Assembly: GCA_965197565.1 (NCBI GenBank)
Contig: CBDANK010000004.1
Coordinates: 1,364,001-1,428,000, forward strand
DNA length: 64,000 nt
Direction of reading: 5' to 3'
Source: G963667675 sp965197565
GTDB lineage: Bacteria; Chloroflexota; Dehalococcoidia; Lucifugimonadales; UBA3495
A program made the translations under genes and the position numbers. The notes under the pieces were generated by a model that worked only from the letters and a program-made list of their open reading frames with translations, did not search any database and had not been told where the DNA came from. This document shows, piece after piece, positions 17,078-25,222 of this stretch (the stretch's first letter is position 1; every line of letters begins with the position of its first letter).

Positions 17078-18103
17078 CTATCCGCCAAGATTTGTCTTGG
17101 GCAGTCGGATTGCCCGGCGGACGCGCTCCTCAGCCCGGCTGATTGGGTTGTCTTCCTCCAGCAATTGGTCCAATAACGGACGAGAAGGGAAACCCAACTG
17201 GACTTCTAGGTCCAGCGCATCGGCGAAGGCCCCATCTGCAATCTCCTTAAGCACTTGCTGATAGCCCCGCTGGCGGGATTCCCTGTCGAGGGCCATGAAC
17301 CGCACCATTCCGCCGTAGGCCGCGGTGAAGCCGTGGAGCTTAGCTTGTTGGAAAAATCCTTGTTCGGCCATAGCTTGAAGAGAACGGCCCATTTCTCCGG
17401 ACATATACAGTTCCAGCACTAGGGCCTCCGCTGGCAGCCCGGCCTCTACGCCCACCTGAAAAGCGGCAAGAAGAGCGTTGGCCAGGTCCGGGCCTACCGT
17501 TTGTTCCACGAATAAGTCCAGGTACGCTTCCTGGGCCGCGCTGACTTGAATTGCCCCTGCCCGCAGGGAGCCGACGGCCTTGGCCAAGGCGCAGAGAATC
17601 GCCCAGCCCCGGCCGGTGGCGTCCTGCTCCAAGGACACGAAAGAAGGGAATCCCTGACCGTTCCGGTATAGTTCCCGGACCGCGGCGCCCAACATGCGGG
17701 GTGCTAGGAGCAGCACATCCAGGCCCGGCTCGGGTCTAATTCGTTGGAACGCCAGGTTGAATCCGGAAGCAAAGACCAAGGCGCTGCCCGGCCGGAGCGC
17801 GGGCGAAAGCTCCTCCCGGTAAACAGCCGCCGCTAGCTCGTCGGGGAGAAGAGCAAAAACCACATCTGCCGCCGTCGCGGCGGCAGCGGCGGACTTGACG
17901 ATAAACCCGTCAGCCTGGGCCGCGTTCCAAGCGGGTCCTGGGAGCTCGCCTATTACCAAGGGGCCTACGCCGCTGTCTCTCAGGTTAAGGCTAAGGGACC
18001 GCCCCAGGTTCCCGTAGCCTACAACGGCGATCCGCTTGCCCTCAAGGCAATCTAAATCCGCTTCCGCCTCCTGAATGAAACGCGGGTCAGGTCCCTGGTC
18101 CAT
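17078..18103 (-). CDS. Ketol-acid-reductoisomerase-like NAD(P)-dependent protein
   Basis: The 341-residue protein has an N-terminal Rossmann fold (LEGKRIAVVGYGNLGRSLSLNL, about residues 17-38; in ilvC this binds NADPH) and a helical C-terminal domain with the family feature VEQTVGPDLANALLAAFQVGVEAG (in pieces). It resembles acetohydroxy-acid isomeroreductase, but it lies at the end of a methionine-cycle operon, with no other branched-chain genes nearby. Its true substrate is uncertain. It overlaps the preceding gene by 17 bases, so the two are cotranscribed. Confidence 0.7.
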   Translation of the reverse strand: MDQGPDPRFIQEAEADLDCLEGKRIAVVGYGNLGRSLSLNLRDSGVGPLVIGELPGPAWNAAQADGFIVKSAAAAATAADVVFALLPDELAAAVYREELSPALRPGSALVFASGFNLAFQRIRPEPGLDVLLLAPRMLGAAVRELYRNGQGFPSFVSLEQDATGRGWAILCALAKAVGSLRAGAIQVSAAQEAYLDLFVEQTVGPDLANALLAAFQVGVEAGLPAEALVLELYMSGEMGRSLQAMAEQGFFQQAKLHGFTAAYGGMVRFMALDRESRQRGYQQVLKEIADGAFADALDLEVQLGFPSRPLLDQLLEEDNPISRAEERVRRAIRLPKTNLGG

Positions 18104-18506
18104 GAAACTCAGCGCACGCTTGGCGGTAGCTATCCAGAAAGGGCTTCAATAGCGGAGTGAACTTACTCAAGCTTAATGGGGAAATGCCTTCAATGCGCAG
18201 CTTGCCCATCAGAAAAGCCGCGCCAAAATTTGTTTTTCCGTATGCAGCCTGGTGGAAAGTAGCGGCATCCATCGAAAAAACGCTGTCCACCGGGCCCTGC
18301 CATTCCCGGAGGCAGCTAATGTCGCCGGCTTGGTCTACCAGGAGATATATTTGTAGTCCACAGTCTTGAAAGTCCCAGCGCAACGAGCGGAATACCTCGG
18401 CCAGTTCCTGAAGGACACTCTTGGGGGCATTGCGGCCCACAAGCTGGATAGTGCGCTGCATGACCTCCGGGAAGCTCTGGGCTCCAGGAAAGAATTGATC
18501 CGTCAA
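18087..18506 (-). CDS. SCP2 sterol-carrier-like protein
   Basis: The 139-residue protein has the compact SCP2 pattern: a middle section with a D-C-G-L-Q-I-Y-L-L-V-D strand, then SMDAATFHQAAYGKTNFGAAFLMGKLRIEG, where GKTNFGAAFLMGKLRIEG matches the usual ...GKLKIEGD region, and a hydrophobic C-terminus. SCP2 domains bind fatty acyl chains or other lipids. Its link to metK upstream and the KARI-like gene downstream is unexplained. Confidence 0.65.
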   Translation of the reverse strand: MTDQFFPGAQSFPEVMQRTIQLVGRNAPKSVLQELAEVFRSLRWDFQDCGLQIYLLVDQAGDISCLREWQGPVDSVFSMDAATFHQAAYGKTNFGAAFLMGKLRIEGISPLSLSKFTPLLKPFLDSYRQACAEFHGPGT

Positions 18507-18530
18507 AAGAGGTCCTCGGGACCGACGTTA

Positions 18531-19763
18531 TTATGCGGCGGGAGAAAGGCCTGCTTCAGCCCGCAAGATGTCGGCCTTGTCGGTCCGCTCCCAGGTCAAG
18601 TTCAGTTCCTCCCGGCCAAAGTGGCCGTAAGCGGCAACCGATTGATAGATAGGGCGGCGCAGGTTCAGGTCTTGGATGATGGCCGCGGGGCGCAGGTCGA
18701 AATGCTTAGCTACCAGGTCATGGATGGTCTCACTGTCAACCCGGTTAGTGTCGAAGGTTTCCACCGAGACAGAGATAGGGTTGGCCATGCCAATGGCATA
18801 GGAAACCAGCACCTCGGCCCGGTCGGCCAAGCCGGCCGCCACCAGGTTTTTGGCCACATACCTGGCAGCGTAGGCAGCCGAGCGGTCAACCTTGGTGGGG
18901 TCTTTGCCGGAAAAAGCGCCGCCACCGTGGCGGGCGATGCCTCCATAAGTGTCGACGAGTATTTTCCGCCCGGTGAGGCCGGTATCCCCTGCCGGGCCTC
19001 CGATCTCGAACTGTCCGCTGGGGTTCACGTATATCTTGGTGTTGTCATCAAGCAGGCCGGCCGGAATCACCTCGCGGATCACTTGCTCCGTGATATCCTG
19101 GGTAATTTGCTCATTATCTACCTCCGGCCCGTGTTGCGCGCTTATCACCACTGTGTCCACCCGGTGAGGAACGCCGTGGCGGTACTCTACGGTTACTTGA
19201 GATTTGCCGTCGGGCCGGAGGTAGGGCAACACTCCTTCCTTCCGGACAATGCTAAGCCGCTGGACCAGTTTGTGGGAGAGACTGACCGTCAACGGCATTA
19301 GTTCAGGCGTCTCATTGCAAGCAAAGCCAACCATCATCCCTTGGTCGCCGGCGCCGATGGCGTCCAAGTCTTGAGAATGTCCGTCCTCCTGGGCCCGGTC
19401 TCTCACTTCCAGGGCCCGGCTGACCCCGGCGTTAATATTGGCGGACTGTTCCTGAATGGAAACGGTCACGCCGCAGCTTTTAGCGTCGATACCGTAGTCC
19501 GAGTTGACGTAGCCAGCTTTGCGCAGGGTTTCGCGGACGATCCCCGGCACGTCCACATAGGCCGAGGTGCTAATCTCACCCATTACCACCACCAAGCCGT
19601 TGGTGACGCAGGTCTCACAGGCCACCCGGCCCATCGGGTCCCCACTCATGACGGCATCGAGGACCGCGTCGGAAATCTGGTCACACAGTTTGTCGGGGTG
19701 TCCCTCAGTAACCGACTCCGATGTGAGCAGGTATTTGGGGGACTCGTTAAACAGTAAGGCCAT
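18531..19763 (-). CDS. metK: S-adenosylmethionine synthetase
   Basis: The 410-residue enzyme makes S-adenosylmethionine from methionine and ATP. Diagnostic motifs are present: GHPDKLCDQISDAVLDA (about residues 21-37), GAGDQGMMVGFA (about 120-131) and GGGAFSGKDPTKVDRSAAY (about 274-292). It is about 20 residues longer than the E. coli enzyme. It lies 27 bases downstream of ahcY in the same operon. I saw no clear SAM riboswitch near it. Confidence 0.96.
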   Translation of the reverse strand: MALLFNESPKYLLTSESVTEGHPDKLCDQISDAVLDAVMSGDPMGRVACETCVTNGLVVVMGEISTSAYVDVPGIVRETLRKAGYVNSDYGIDAKSCGVTVSIQEQSANINAGVSRALEVRDRAQEDGHSQDLDAIGAGDQGMMVGFACNETPELMPLTVSLSHKLVQRLSIVRKEGVLPYLRPDGKSQVTVEYRHGVPHRVDTVVISAQHGPEVDNEQITQDITEQVIREVIPAGLLDDNTKIYVNPSGQFEIGGPAGDTGLTGRKILVDTYGGIARHGGGAFSGKDPTKVDRSAAYAARYVAKNLVAAGLADRAEVLVSYAIGMANPISVSVETFDTNRVDSETIHDLVAKHFDLRPAAIIQDLNLRRPIYQSVAAYGHFGREELNLTWERTDKADILRAEAGLSPAA

Positions 19764-19790
19764 TTGAACTTCTCCTATAAGGGCAGGGGC

Positions 19791-21062
19791 TTACGTCCCT
19801 TCTTCCCAGCTTTCCTGGTAGCGTTGTTGTTCGGCAGTGAGAGTGTCTATCCCTATTCCCAGCGATTGGAGTTTAAGGCGCCCCACCTCGGCATCGGTTG
19901 CCTTGGGGACGCTATGCACTTTGGGAGAAAGCCGGCCTTGATGCTGGACTATGTACTCGACACTCAGGGCCTGATTAGCAAAGCTCATGTCCATCACCGC
20001 CGATGGATGACCTTCAGCCGCCGACAGGTTGATTAATCGCCCTTCGCCAAGGAGATATACCTTGCGCCCGTCTGACAATCGGTATTCTTCGACGAATGGC
20101 TTTATTGAGCGGCGGCCGACAGCCATTTCTTCCAGAGCTGGGATGTCGATTTCCACGTTGAAGTGCCCGCTGTTGGCTAAAATGGCCCCATCGGACATGA
20201 CTTCAAGGTGTTGCCGGCCAATAGTGTGAATCCCTCCGGTTACGGTGATAAACACCTGCCCCACTTTTGCGGCTTCGACTCCCTTCATGACGGTGAAACC
20301 GTCCATGACTGCTTCCAAGGCGCGGACGGGATTGACCTCGGTGACAATGACGTGGGCACCCATTCCCCGCGCCCGCGACGCCACACCCCGGCCGCACCAG
20401 CCATAGCCCGCCACGACCACGCGGCGTCCGGCCCATAGAATATTAGTAGCTCTGGTGATGCCGTCCAGGGTACTCTGTCCCGTGCCGTAGCGGTTATCGA
20501 AAAAGTGCTTGGTATCGGCATCGTTTACCGCTATGATGGGGTAGCGCAGCTCATTGTCGTTGGCCATCGCGTTGAGGCGTATCACGCCAGTGGTGGTTTC
20601 TTCGGTCCCTCCCACCATATTGCCCAGCAAATGCTTGCGTTGGCGGTGTAGAGTGGTCACTAGGTCGGCGCCATCGTCCAGGGTGACTTGGGGCTGGGAG
20701 TCCAGCGCCGAATAAATATGCTGATAGTAGGTTGTGTCGTCCTCACCCTTGATGGAATAGGTGGGTATGCCGTATTCCCGCACCAAGGCGGCGGCCACAT
20801 CGTCCTGGGTGCTCAATGGATTGCTGGCGCACAGAGTTAAGTCTGCCCCGCCTTCTTTGAGGGTCAAGGCTAGGTTGGCGGTTTCGCTGGTAACATGCAG
20901 ACACGCCGCTATCCTTATTCCGGCAAGAGGTCTTTCCCGGCCAAAGCGTTGGCGAATCAGGTCCACGACAGGCATCTCCCGCGCCGCCCACTCTATACGG
21001 TTGACGCCGTCTTGAGCCAGGGACAAGTCCTTGACGTGTCCGCTTCCTTGTTTCGAGGCCAA
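19791..21062 (-). CDS. ahcY: Adenosylhomocysteinase
   Basis: The 423-residue protein hydrolyses S-adenosylhomocysteine to homocysteine and adenosine. It has the NAD-binding VVAGYGWCGRGVASRARGMG (about residues 217-236) and the C-terminal LLGEGRLINLSAAEGHPSAV. It also has the active-site segment GTGQSTLDGITRAT. Together with metK and mtnA-mtnP it completes a methyl cycle and salvage set. The start is a TTG-like codon at the 21062 end, so the exact N-terminus is uncertain. Confidence 0.95.
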   Translation of the reverse strand: MASKQGSGHVKDLSLAQDGVNRIEWAAREMPVVDLIRQRFGRERPLAGIRIAACLHVTSETANLALTLKEGGADLTLCASNPLSTQDDVAAALVREYGIPTYSIKGEDDTTYYQHIYSALDSQPQVTLDDGADLVTTLHRQRKHLLGNMVGGTEETTTGVIRLNAMANDNELRYPIIAVNDADTKHFFDNRYGTGQSTLDGITRATNILWAGRRVVVAGYGWCGRGVASRARGMGAHVIVTEVNPVRALEAVMDGFTVMKGVEAAKVGQVFITVTGGIHTIGRQHLEVMSDGAILANSGHFNVEIDIPALEEMAVGRRSIKPFVEEYRLSDGRKVYLLGEGRLINLSAAEGHPSAVMDMSFANQALSVEYIVQHQGRLSPKVHSVPKATDAEVGRLKLQSLGIGIDTLTAEQQRYQESWEEGT

Positions 21063-21113
21063 TAGCTAACTCCTTTGGTACAGCCCGGATATGTGGACCA
21101 AGAGATGTGACGC

Positions 21114-21473
21114 CTAGGGTTCCTCACCGTATGAAGTAGGGTGACCGCCGGCAATCCAAACCGGGGTGCCGTCTTCGATATTGTAGAGATTCTCGGTCTC
21201 GAAACCCATGGACGCCGCCACCTCGCAAGCCAACCCGCTGCGCACTCCGGCGGCGCAAATAAATAGCACCTTTTTGTCTTGGGGCACTTGATCGATGCGG
21301 TCGGATAGGTCGTCGATGGGCACATGGACGGCGCCTTGTACGTGGCCCGTTACCCATTCGTCATCCCGCCGCACGTCCACCACCACCGTGTTGTCCGGGT
21401 CGGCATCCAGCATCGACCTCGCTTCGTTTGAATCCACCCTATAATAGGGTTCACCAGGGTCTTGCCGGGACAT
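21114..21473 (-). CDS. Rhodanese-like domain protein
   Basis: A single rhodanese domain of 119 residues. The active-site loop is CAAGVRS (about residues 70-76), with the catalytic Cys present. An upstream VVVDVRRDDEWVTGHVQGAVHVP element is typical. Such proteins carry persulfide sulfur, so a role in sulfur handling for the methionine genes around it is plausible but unproven. It starts with ATG preceded by AAGGAGGC. Confidence 0.9.
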   Translation of the reverse strand: MSRQDPGEPYYRVDSNEARSMLDADPDNTVVVDVRRDDEWVTGHVQGAVHVPIDDLSDRIDQVPQDKKVLFICAAGVRSGLACEVAASMGFETENLYNIEDGTPVWIAGGHPTSYGEEP

Positions 21474-21491
21474 AATTCTGCCTCCTTGGGT

Positions 21492-22361
21492 TCAGTCAAG
21501 GTAATTGCCTACCACTGGGGCCATCTTTCGTTTGAACTCATCCGACAGCCCTTTTGGCGGGGCGATGATTGCGTTCCTTAGCGCAGTTGCGCAGGCGCAG
21601 CGCCGTTCGCCGTGCAGATGGGGGATAACCCTGCGCAACAGCTCTTTAGAGGTGGCTACGTTCTTTCTCAGGTTGCCCACCACCATTTCGGTAGTTACTG
21701 TTTCCGTTTCTTCTCGCCAGCAGTCGTAGTCGGTAATCCAAGCCATGGCGGTGTAGCAGATCTCCGCCTCCCGGGCCAGCTTGGCCTCGGGCATACCGGT
21801 CATGCCGATTATATCCGCGCCCCAGGACCGGTACATGAAGGACTCAGCACGAGTAGAGAAAGCGGGCCCTTCTATCACCACCAAGGTGCCCTCCGGGTGG
21901 ACAGTGACTCCCAACTCCCGGGCCCTGTGCTGCACCACCCGGCTGGCAGCGGGGCAGTAAGGATCCGCCAGGGCAATATGCACCACCATGCCCTCATCGA
22001 AGAAGCTGGTTTCCCGTTGCCGGGTGCGGTCGATCAACTGATTGGGTACAACCAGGTCCAGGGGAGCAAACTCCTCTTTCAGGCTGCCAACAGCGCTGAC
22101 CGAAATAATCCGCTGCACACCCAAGCTCTTTAGTGCGTAGATGTTGGCTCGGACCGGTATATGGGTTGGGTTAATCCGGTGTCCCCGGCCATGCCGGGGC
22201 AAAAAAGCCAATGGAACCCCGTCCAAAGAGCCCAGCACGATGGCGTCGCTTGGTTTGCCGAAGGGTGTATCCATCTCGACGGACTCTACGTTGGACAGGC
22301 CTTCCATCTCATAGAGCCCGCTGCCCCCGATGACGGCTATGGCGGCTTTTCTATTGGTCAT
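21492..22361 (-). CDS. mtnP: 5'-methylthioadenosine phosphorylase
   Basis: The 289-residue protein belongs to the PNP/MTAP family: IGGSGLYEMEGL (about residues 12-23), LPRHGRGHRINPTHIPVRANI (in pieces, about 54-73) and the GADIIGMTGMPEAKLAREAEICY region near 180. It cleaves methylthioadenosine with phosphate to adenine and methylthioribose-1-phosphate, the substrate of MtnA encoded next door. The genes are 3 bases apart. Confidence 0.94.
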   Translation of the reverse strand: MTNRKAAIAVIGGSGLYEMEGLSNVESVEMDTPFGKPSDAIVLGSLDGVPLAFLPRHGRGHRINPTHIPVRANIYALKSLGVQRIISVSAVGSLKEEFAPLDLVVPNQLIDRTRQRETSFFDEGMVVHIALADPYCPAASRVVQHRARELGVTVHPEGTLVVIEGPAFSTRAESFMYRSWGADIIGMTGMPEAKLAREAEICYTAMAWITDYDCWREETETVTTEMVVGNLRKNVATSKELLRRVIPHLHGERRCACATALRNAIIAPPKGLSDEFKRKMAPVVGNYLD

Positions 22362-22364
22362 GGT

Positions 22365-23414
22365 TCAGGCCACCGTTCCAACGCCCACGGCAAGGGATAG
22401 GCTCTCGTGATAAGGCGGCCGGGATACTCCCGCTTCGGTAATGATGGCACTGACATACTGGCAAGGGGTCACGTCGAAGGCGGGGTTTATGACCGTAACC
22501 CCTGGCGGAGCCGTAGGCACCCCTTGGATATGGGTTACTTCCTCCTCCGGCCGCTCCTCGATTTGAATTTCTTCTCCGGTGCTCAAGCCCAGGTCGATGG
22601 TGCTGGTGGGAGCCGCCACGTAGAAAGGTATATTATTCTCCCGAGCCAGCACAGCCAACGAATAGGTACCGATTTTGTTGGCAGTATCTCCGTTGGCGGC
22701 GATCCTGTCGGCGCCGGTGATGACGCAGCCTATGCGCCCCCGTTCCATCAACATTCCAGCGGCCGAGTCCACAATCAGGGTAGCGGGGATGCCCAATTGC
22801 TGGAACTCCCAAGCGGTTAAGCGCGCCCCCTGTAAAAATGGGCGTGTCTCGGTGTTGTAGACTTGGAACCGCTTGCCTTCTTCCCAACCCGCCCGGATCA
22901 CTCCCAGAGCAGTGCCAAATCCGGATGTGGCCAAAGCCCCGGTATTGCAGTGGGTCAATACGGCGCTTCCGTCCGGCAACAATTCTTTGCCGAAGCCGCC
23001 CATGCGCCGGTTGACTTCCTCGTCCTCCTCCTGGATGCGCCGGGCCTCAGCCAGCAGCCTTGCCGGCGTTTCTGCCGCGTCTCCCTCGTCTTCAGCCTGC
23101 CGCAGCATACGCCGTACCGCCCACCGGAGGTTGACCGCGGTGGGGCGTGCGGACGCGATTTCGGCAGCCGCTTCGTTGAGGCGCCTCAGGAACTCAGGCC
23201 GGTCTGCTGCTTCGATCTGCCTTGCAGCCAGGGCCACAGCGTAGGCCGCCGTAACACCGATGGCGGGAGCCCCTCGGACCCGCATATTCCGAATCGCCTC
23301 CACCGCTTCCTGATAGCGGTGGATCACCAGGCTTATTTGTTCTTGGGGAAGCCTAGTCTGGTCCAGGAGTTCCAGGCTGTCCCCCACCCATTGAATCGGT
23401 CTAATCTCCGTCAA
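22365..23414 (-). CDS. mtnA: Methylthioribose-1-phosphate isomerase
   Basis: The 349-residue protein has the eIF2B-like fold markers of MtnA: MRVRGAPAIGVTAAYAVALA (about residues 40-59), CNTGALATSGFGTALGVI (about 157-174, containing the catalytic Cys) and GADRIAANGDTANKIGTY (about 238-255, containing the catalytic Asp). It isomerises methylthioribose-1-phosphate to the ribulose form. It starts with TTG at 23414 and is the first gene of the minus-strand operon. Confidence 0.95.
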   Translation of the reverse strand: MTEIRPIQWVGDSLELLDQTRLPQEQISLVIHRYQEAVEAIRNMRVRGAPAIGVTAAYAVALAARQIEAADRPEFLRRLNEAAAEIASARPTAVNLRWAVRRMLRQAEDEGDAAETPARLLAEARRIQEEDEEVNRRMGGFGKELLPDGSAVLTHCNTGALATSGFGTALGVIRAGWEEGKRFQVYNTETRPFLQGARLTAWEFQQLGIPATLIVDSAAGMLMERGRIGCVITGADRIAANGDTANKIGTYSLAVLARENNIPFYVAAPTSTIDLGLSTGEEIQIEERPEEEVTHIQGVPTAPPGVTVINPAFDVTPCQYVSAIITEAGVSRPPYHESLSLAVGVGTVA

Positions 23415-23471
23415 CAGTCCCTATCCCTATACCGGGTCTTGTTGAAGCCATTAAAAAAGCTTCTCATGGTG

Positions 23472-23655
23472 AGGCTTCGTCGGGCCGTTCCCTCTGCCGT
23501 TCTGGAAGCTCAAAATCACCCCAAGCCCCTCATCTTTCGTCCTTCCAGCCTGCGCCGGAAGACCGCCGGAATCGGCACCGTATCCCACTCCGGGTCTAAC
23601 CCCAAGGGAGACTGGTTGCCAGGCTTCGTCGGGCCGTTCCCTCTGCCGTTCTGGA
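23472..23655. repeat. 35-bp direct repeat in the mtnA-pncB gap
   Basis: The 440-base gap 23415-23854 between divergent mtnA and pncB holds no convincing gene. An identical 35-base sequence occurs at 23472-23506 and 23621-23655 (it begins AGGCTTCGTCGGGCCGTTCC), 114 bases apart. The regulatory region of both operons must lie here, but I could not assign a promoter or riboswitch with confidence. Confidence 0.75.
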
Positions 23656-23854
23656 TAAAGGGTTTCAGTTGCCTTTTCGTTTGTTAACCGGAATCATGGT
23701 ACTAAGGGCGGGCGGGCATGTCAAGGCGGATAGATGCGCCGGTCTCGGTTGACAGACTTTCGGCTGCCCCAACATAATAGGTCCAATGCCCTGCCTGCAG
23801 AAGTGCTGAAGCACTATCGATAAGGTTCTCTGACCAGATGACGGAAAATGGGTA

Positions 23855-25222
23855 ATGGCGCATTCTAGGCTCGTTTATCCTGGTGATGACCTGGGCTTGT
23901 TTACCGATCTGTACGAGTTGACCATGGCCCAGGCTTTCTTCAATCAAGGAATGTTCGCTCCAGCCACCTTCAGCCTGTTCATTCGCCAATATCCGCCCCA
24001 CCGGGGCTATTTGGTTTTCGCAGGACTGGAGGACGTGCTAGAGTACTTGACCGCCCTCAGCTTCAGCAACACCAGTCTCGAATATCTCCTCTCAGAAGGG
24101 GTCTTCTCCCAGGATTTCCTGGATTACCTCGGCGGCGTCCGTTTCACCGGCAGCGTCCGGGCCATGCCGGAAGGACAATTGTTCTTTGCTGATGAACCTG
24201 TTCTCGAAGTCACCGCGCCTATAATAGAAGCTCAACTAGCCGAAACCTTCATCATCAATCAGCTAAATCTTCAGACATTGTTAGCGACGAAGTCCGCCCG
24301 GTGTGTTTGGGCGGCCCAAGGTCGAACCTTGAGCGACTTCTCCTCACGCCGCACCCAGGGCGTGGATGCGGCCCTCAAGATGGCCCGCTGCAGCTACATA
24401 GTGGGGTTCGAATCAACCAGCAACGTGTTGGCTGCCCAGAGATACGGCATAACTCCCGCCGGGACCATGGCTCACTCCTTCATATCCAGCTTTCCATCCG
24501 AGTCCGACGCTTTCCACTCCTATGCCCGCGCCTTTCCTACTCGGACGGTGCTGTTGCTGGACACCTACGACACCATAGCCGGAGCCGGCAAGGCGGTTGA
24601 AGTGGCCAAGGAATTGGAAGCAGACGGCCAGCGTCTTTTAGCGGTCCGTCTGGACTCCGGGGACTTCGACGCGCTCAGTAGAGAGGTCCGCAGAATATTG
24701 GACGAGGCCGGACTCGGCTACGTGAAAATTTTGGCCAGCGGCGGCCTCGACGAGCACCAAGTGGACCGGCTGTCGCGTGACGGCGCGCCAATCGACATTT
24801 TCGGGTTGGGGACCAAAGTGGGCGTCTCCGCCGACGCTCCTTGGTCCGACATGGCGTACAAGCTGGTGTGCTACGATGGGCGTCCGGTAATGAAGCTGAG
24901 TCCGGAAAAAACCTATCTGCCCGGAGCCAAGCAAGTCTTCCGGTTTAAGGACTCCGCCGGGCAATTCTCGCGGGATGTCATCGGCCTACAGGAGGAGAGA
25001 ATACCGGACGCTGAACCGCTATTGGTCCCGGTGATGGCCCAGGGCCGCCGGATAGGACCCATGCCAGCGTTGCAGGAAATAAGGGCGCTCTTCTGCCAGG
25101 AATTTCTTAACCTGCCTGACCGCTTCAAGGCACTGGAAAGCCCGCCTCATTACCCGGTGGCGGTTAGCCCTAGTTTAGAGGAGCTTACCGCCCAGGTGCA
25201 GGAGGAAATTCTTACAGAATGA
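23855..25222 (+). CDS. pncB: Nicotinate phosphoribosyltransferase
   Basis: The 455-residue enzyme makes nicotinate mononucleotide from nicotinate and PRPP in NAD salvage. Family marks include LGLFTDLYELTMAQAFF (about residues 9-25), DFSSRRTQGVDAALKMARCSYI (in pieces, about 158-178), RLDSGDFDALSREVR and ASGGLDEHQVDRLSRDGAPIDIFGLGT (in pieces). The stop overlaps the start of the downstream gene by 4 bases (ATGA), so they are coupled. Confidence 0.94.
   Translation: MAHSRLVYPGDDLGLFTDLYELTMAQAFFNQGMFAPATFSLFIRQYPPHRGYLVFAGLEDVLEYLTALSFSNTSLEYLLSEGVFSQDFLDYLGGVRFTGSVRAMPEGQLFFADEPVLEVTAPIIEAQLAETFIINQLNLQTLLATKSARCVWAAQGRTLSDFSSRRTQGVDAALKMARCSYIVGFESTSNVLAAQRYGITPAGTMAHSFISSFPSESDAFHSYARAFPTRTVLLLDTYDTIAGAGKAVEVAKELEADGQRLLAVRLDSGDFDALSREVRRILDEAGLGYVKILASGGLDEHQVDRLSRDGAPIDIFGLGTKVGVSADAPWSDMAYKLVCYDGRPVMKLSPEKTYLPGAKQVFRFKDSAGQFSRDVIGLQEERIPDAEPLLVPVMAQGRRIGPMPALQEIRALFCQEFLNLPDRFKALESPPHYPVAVSPSLEELTAQVQEEILTE

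Noticed and set aside
18531..23414. A SAM or SAH riboswitch for the methionine operon
   Set aside because: I could not find a matching core near metK, ahcY or mtnA. A covariance-model search of 23415-23854 and 21063-21113 would decide.
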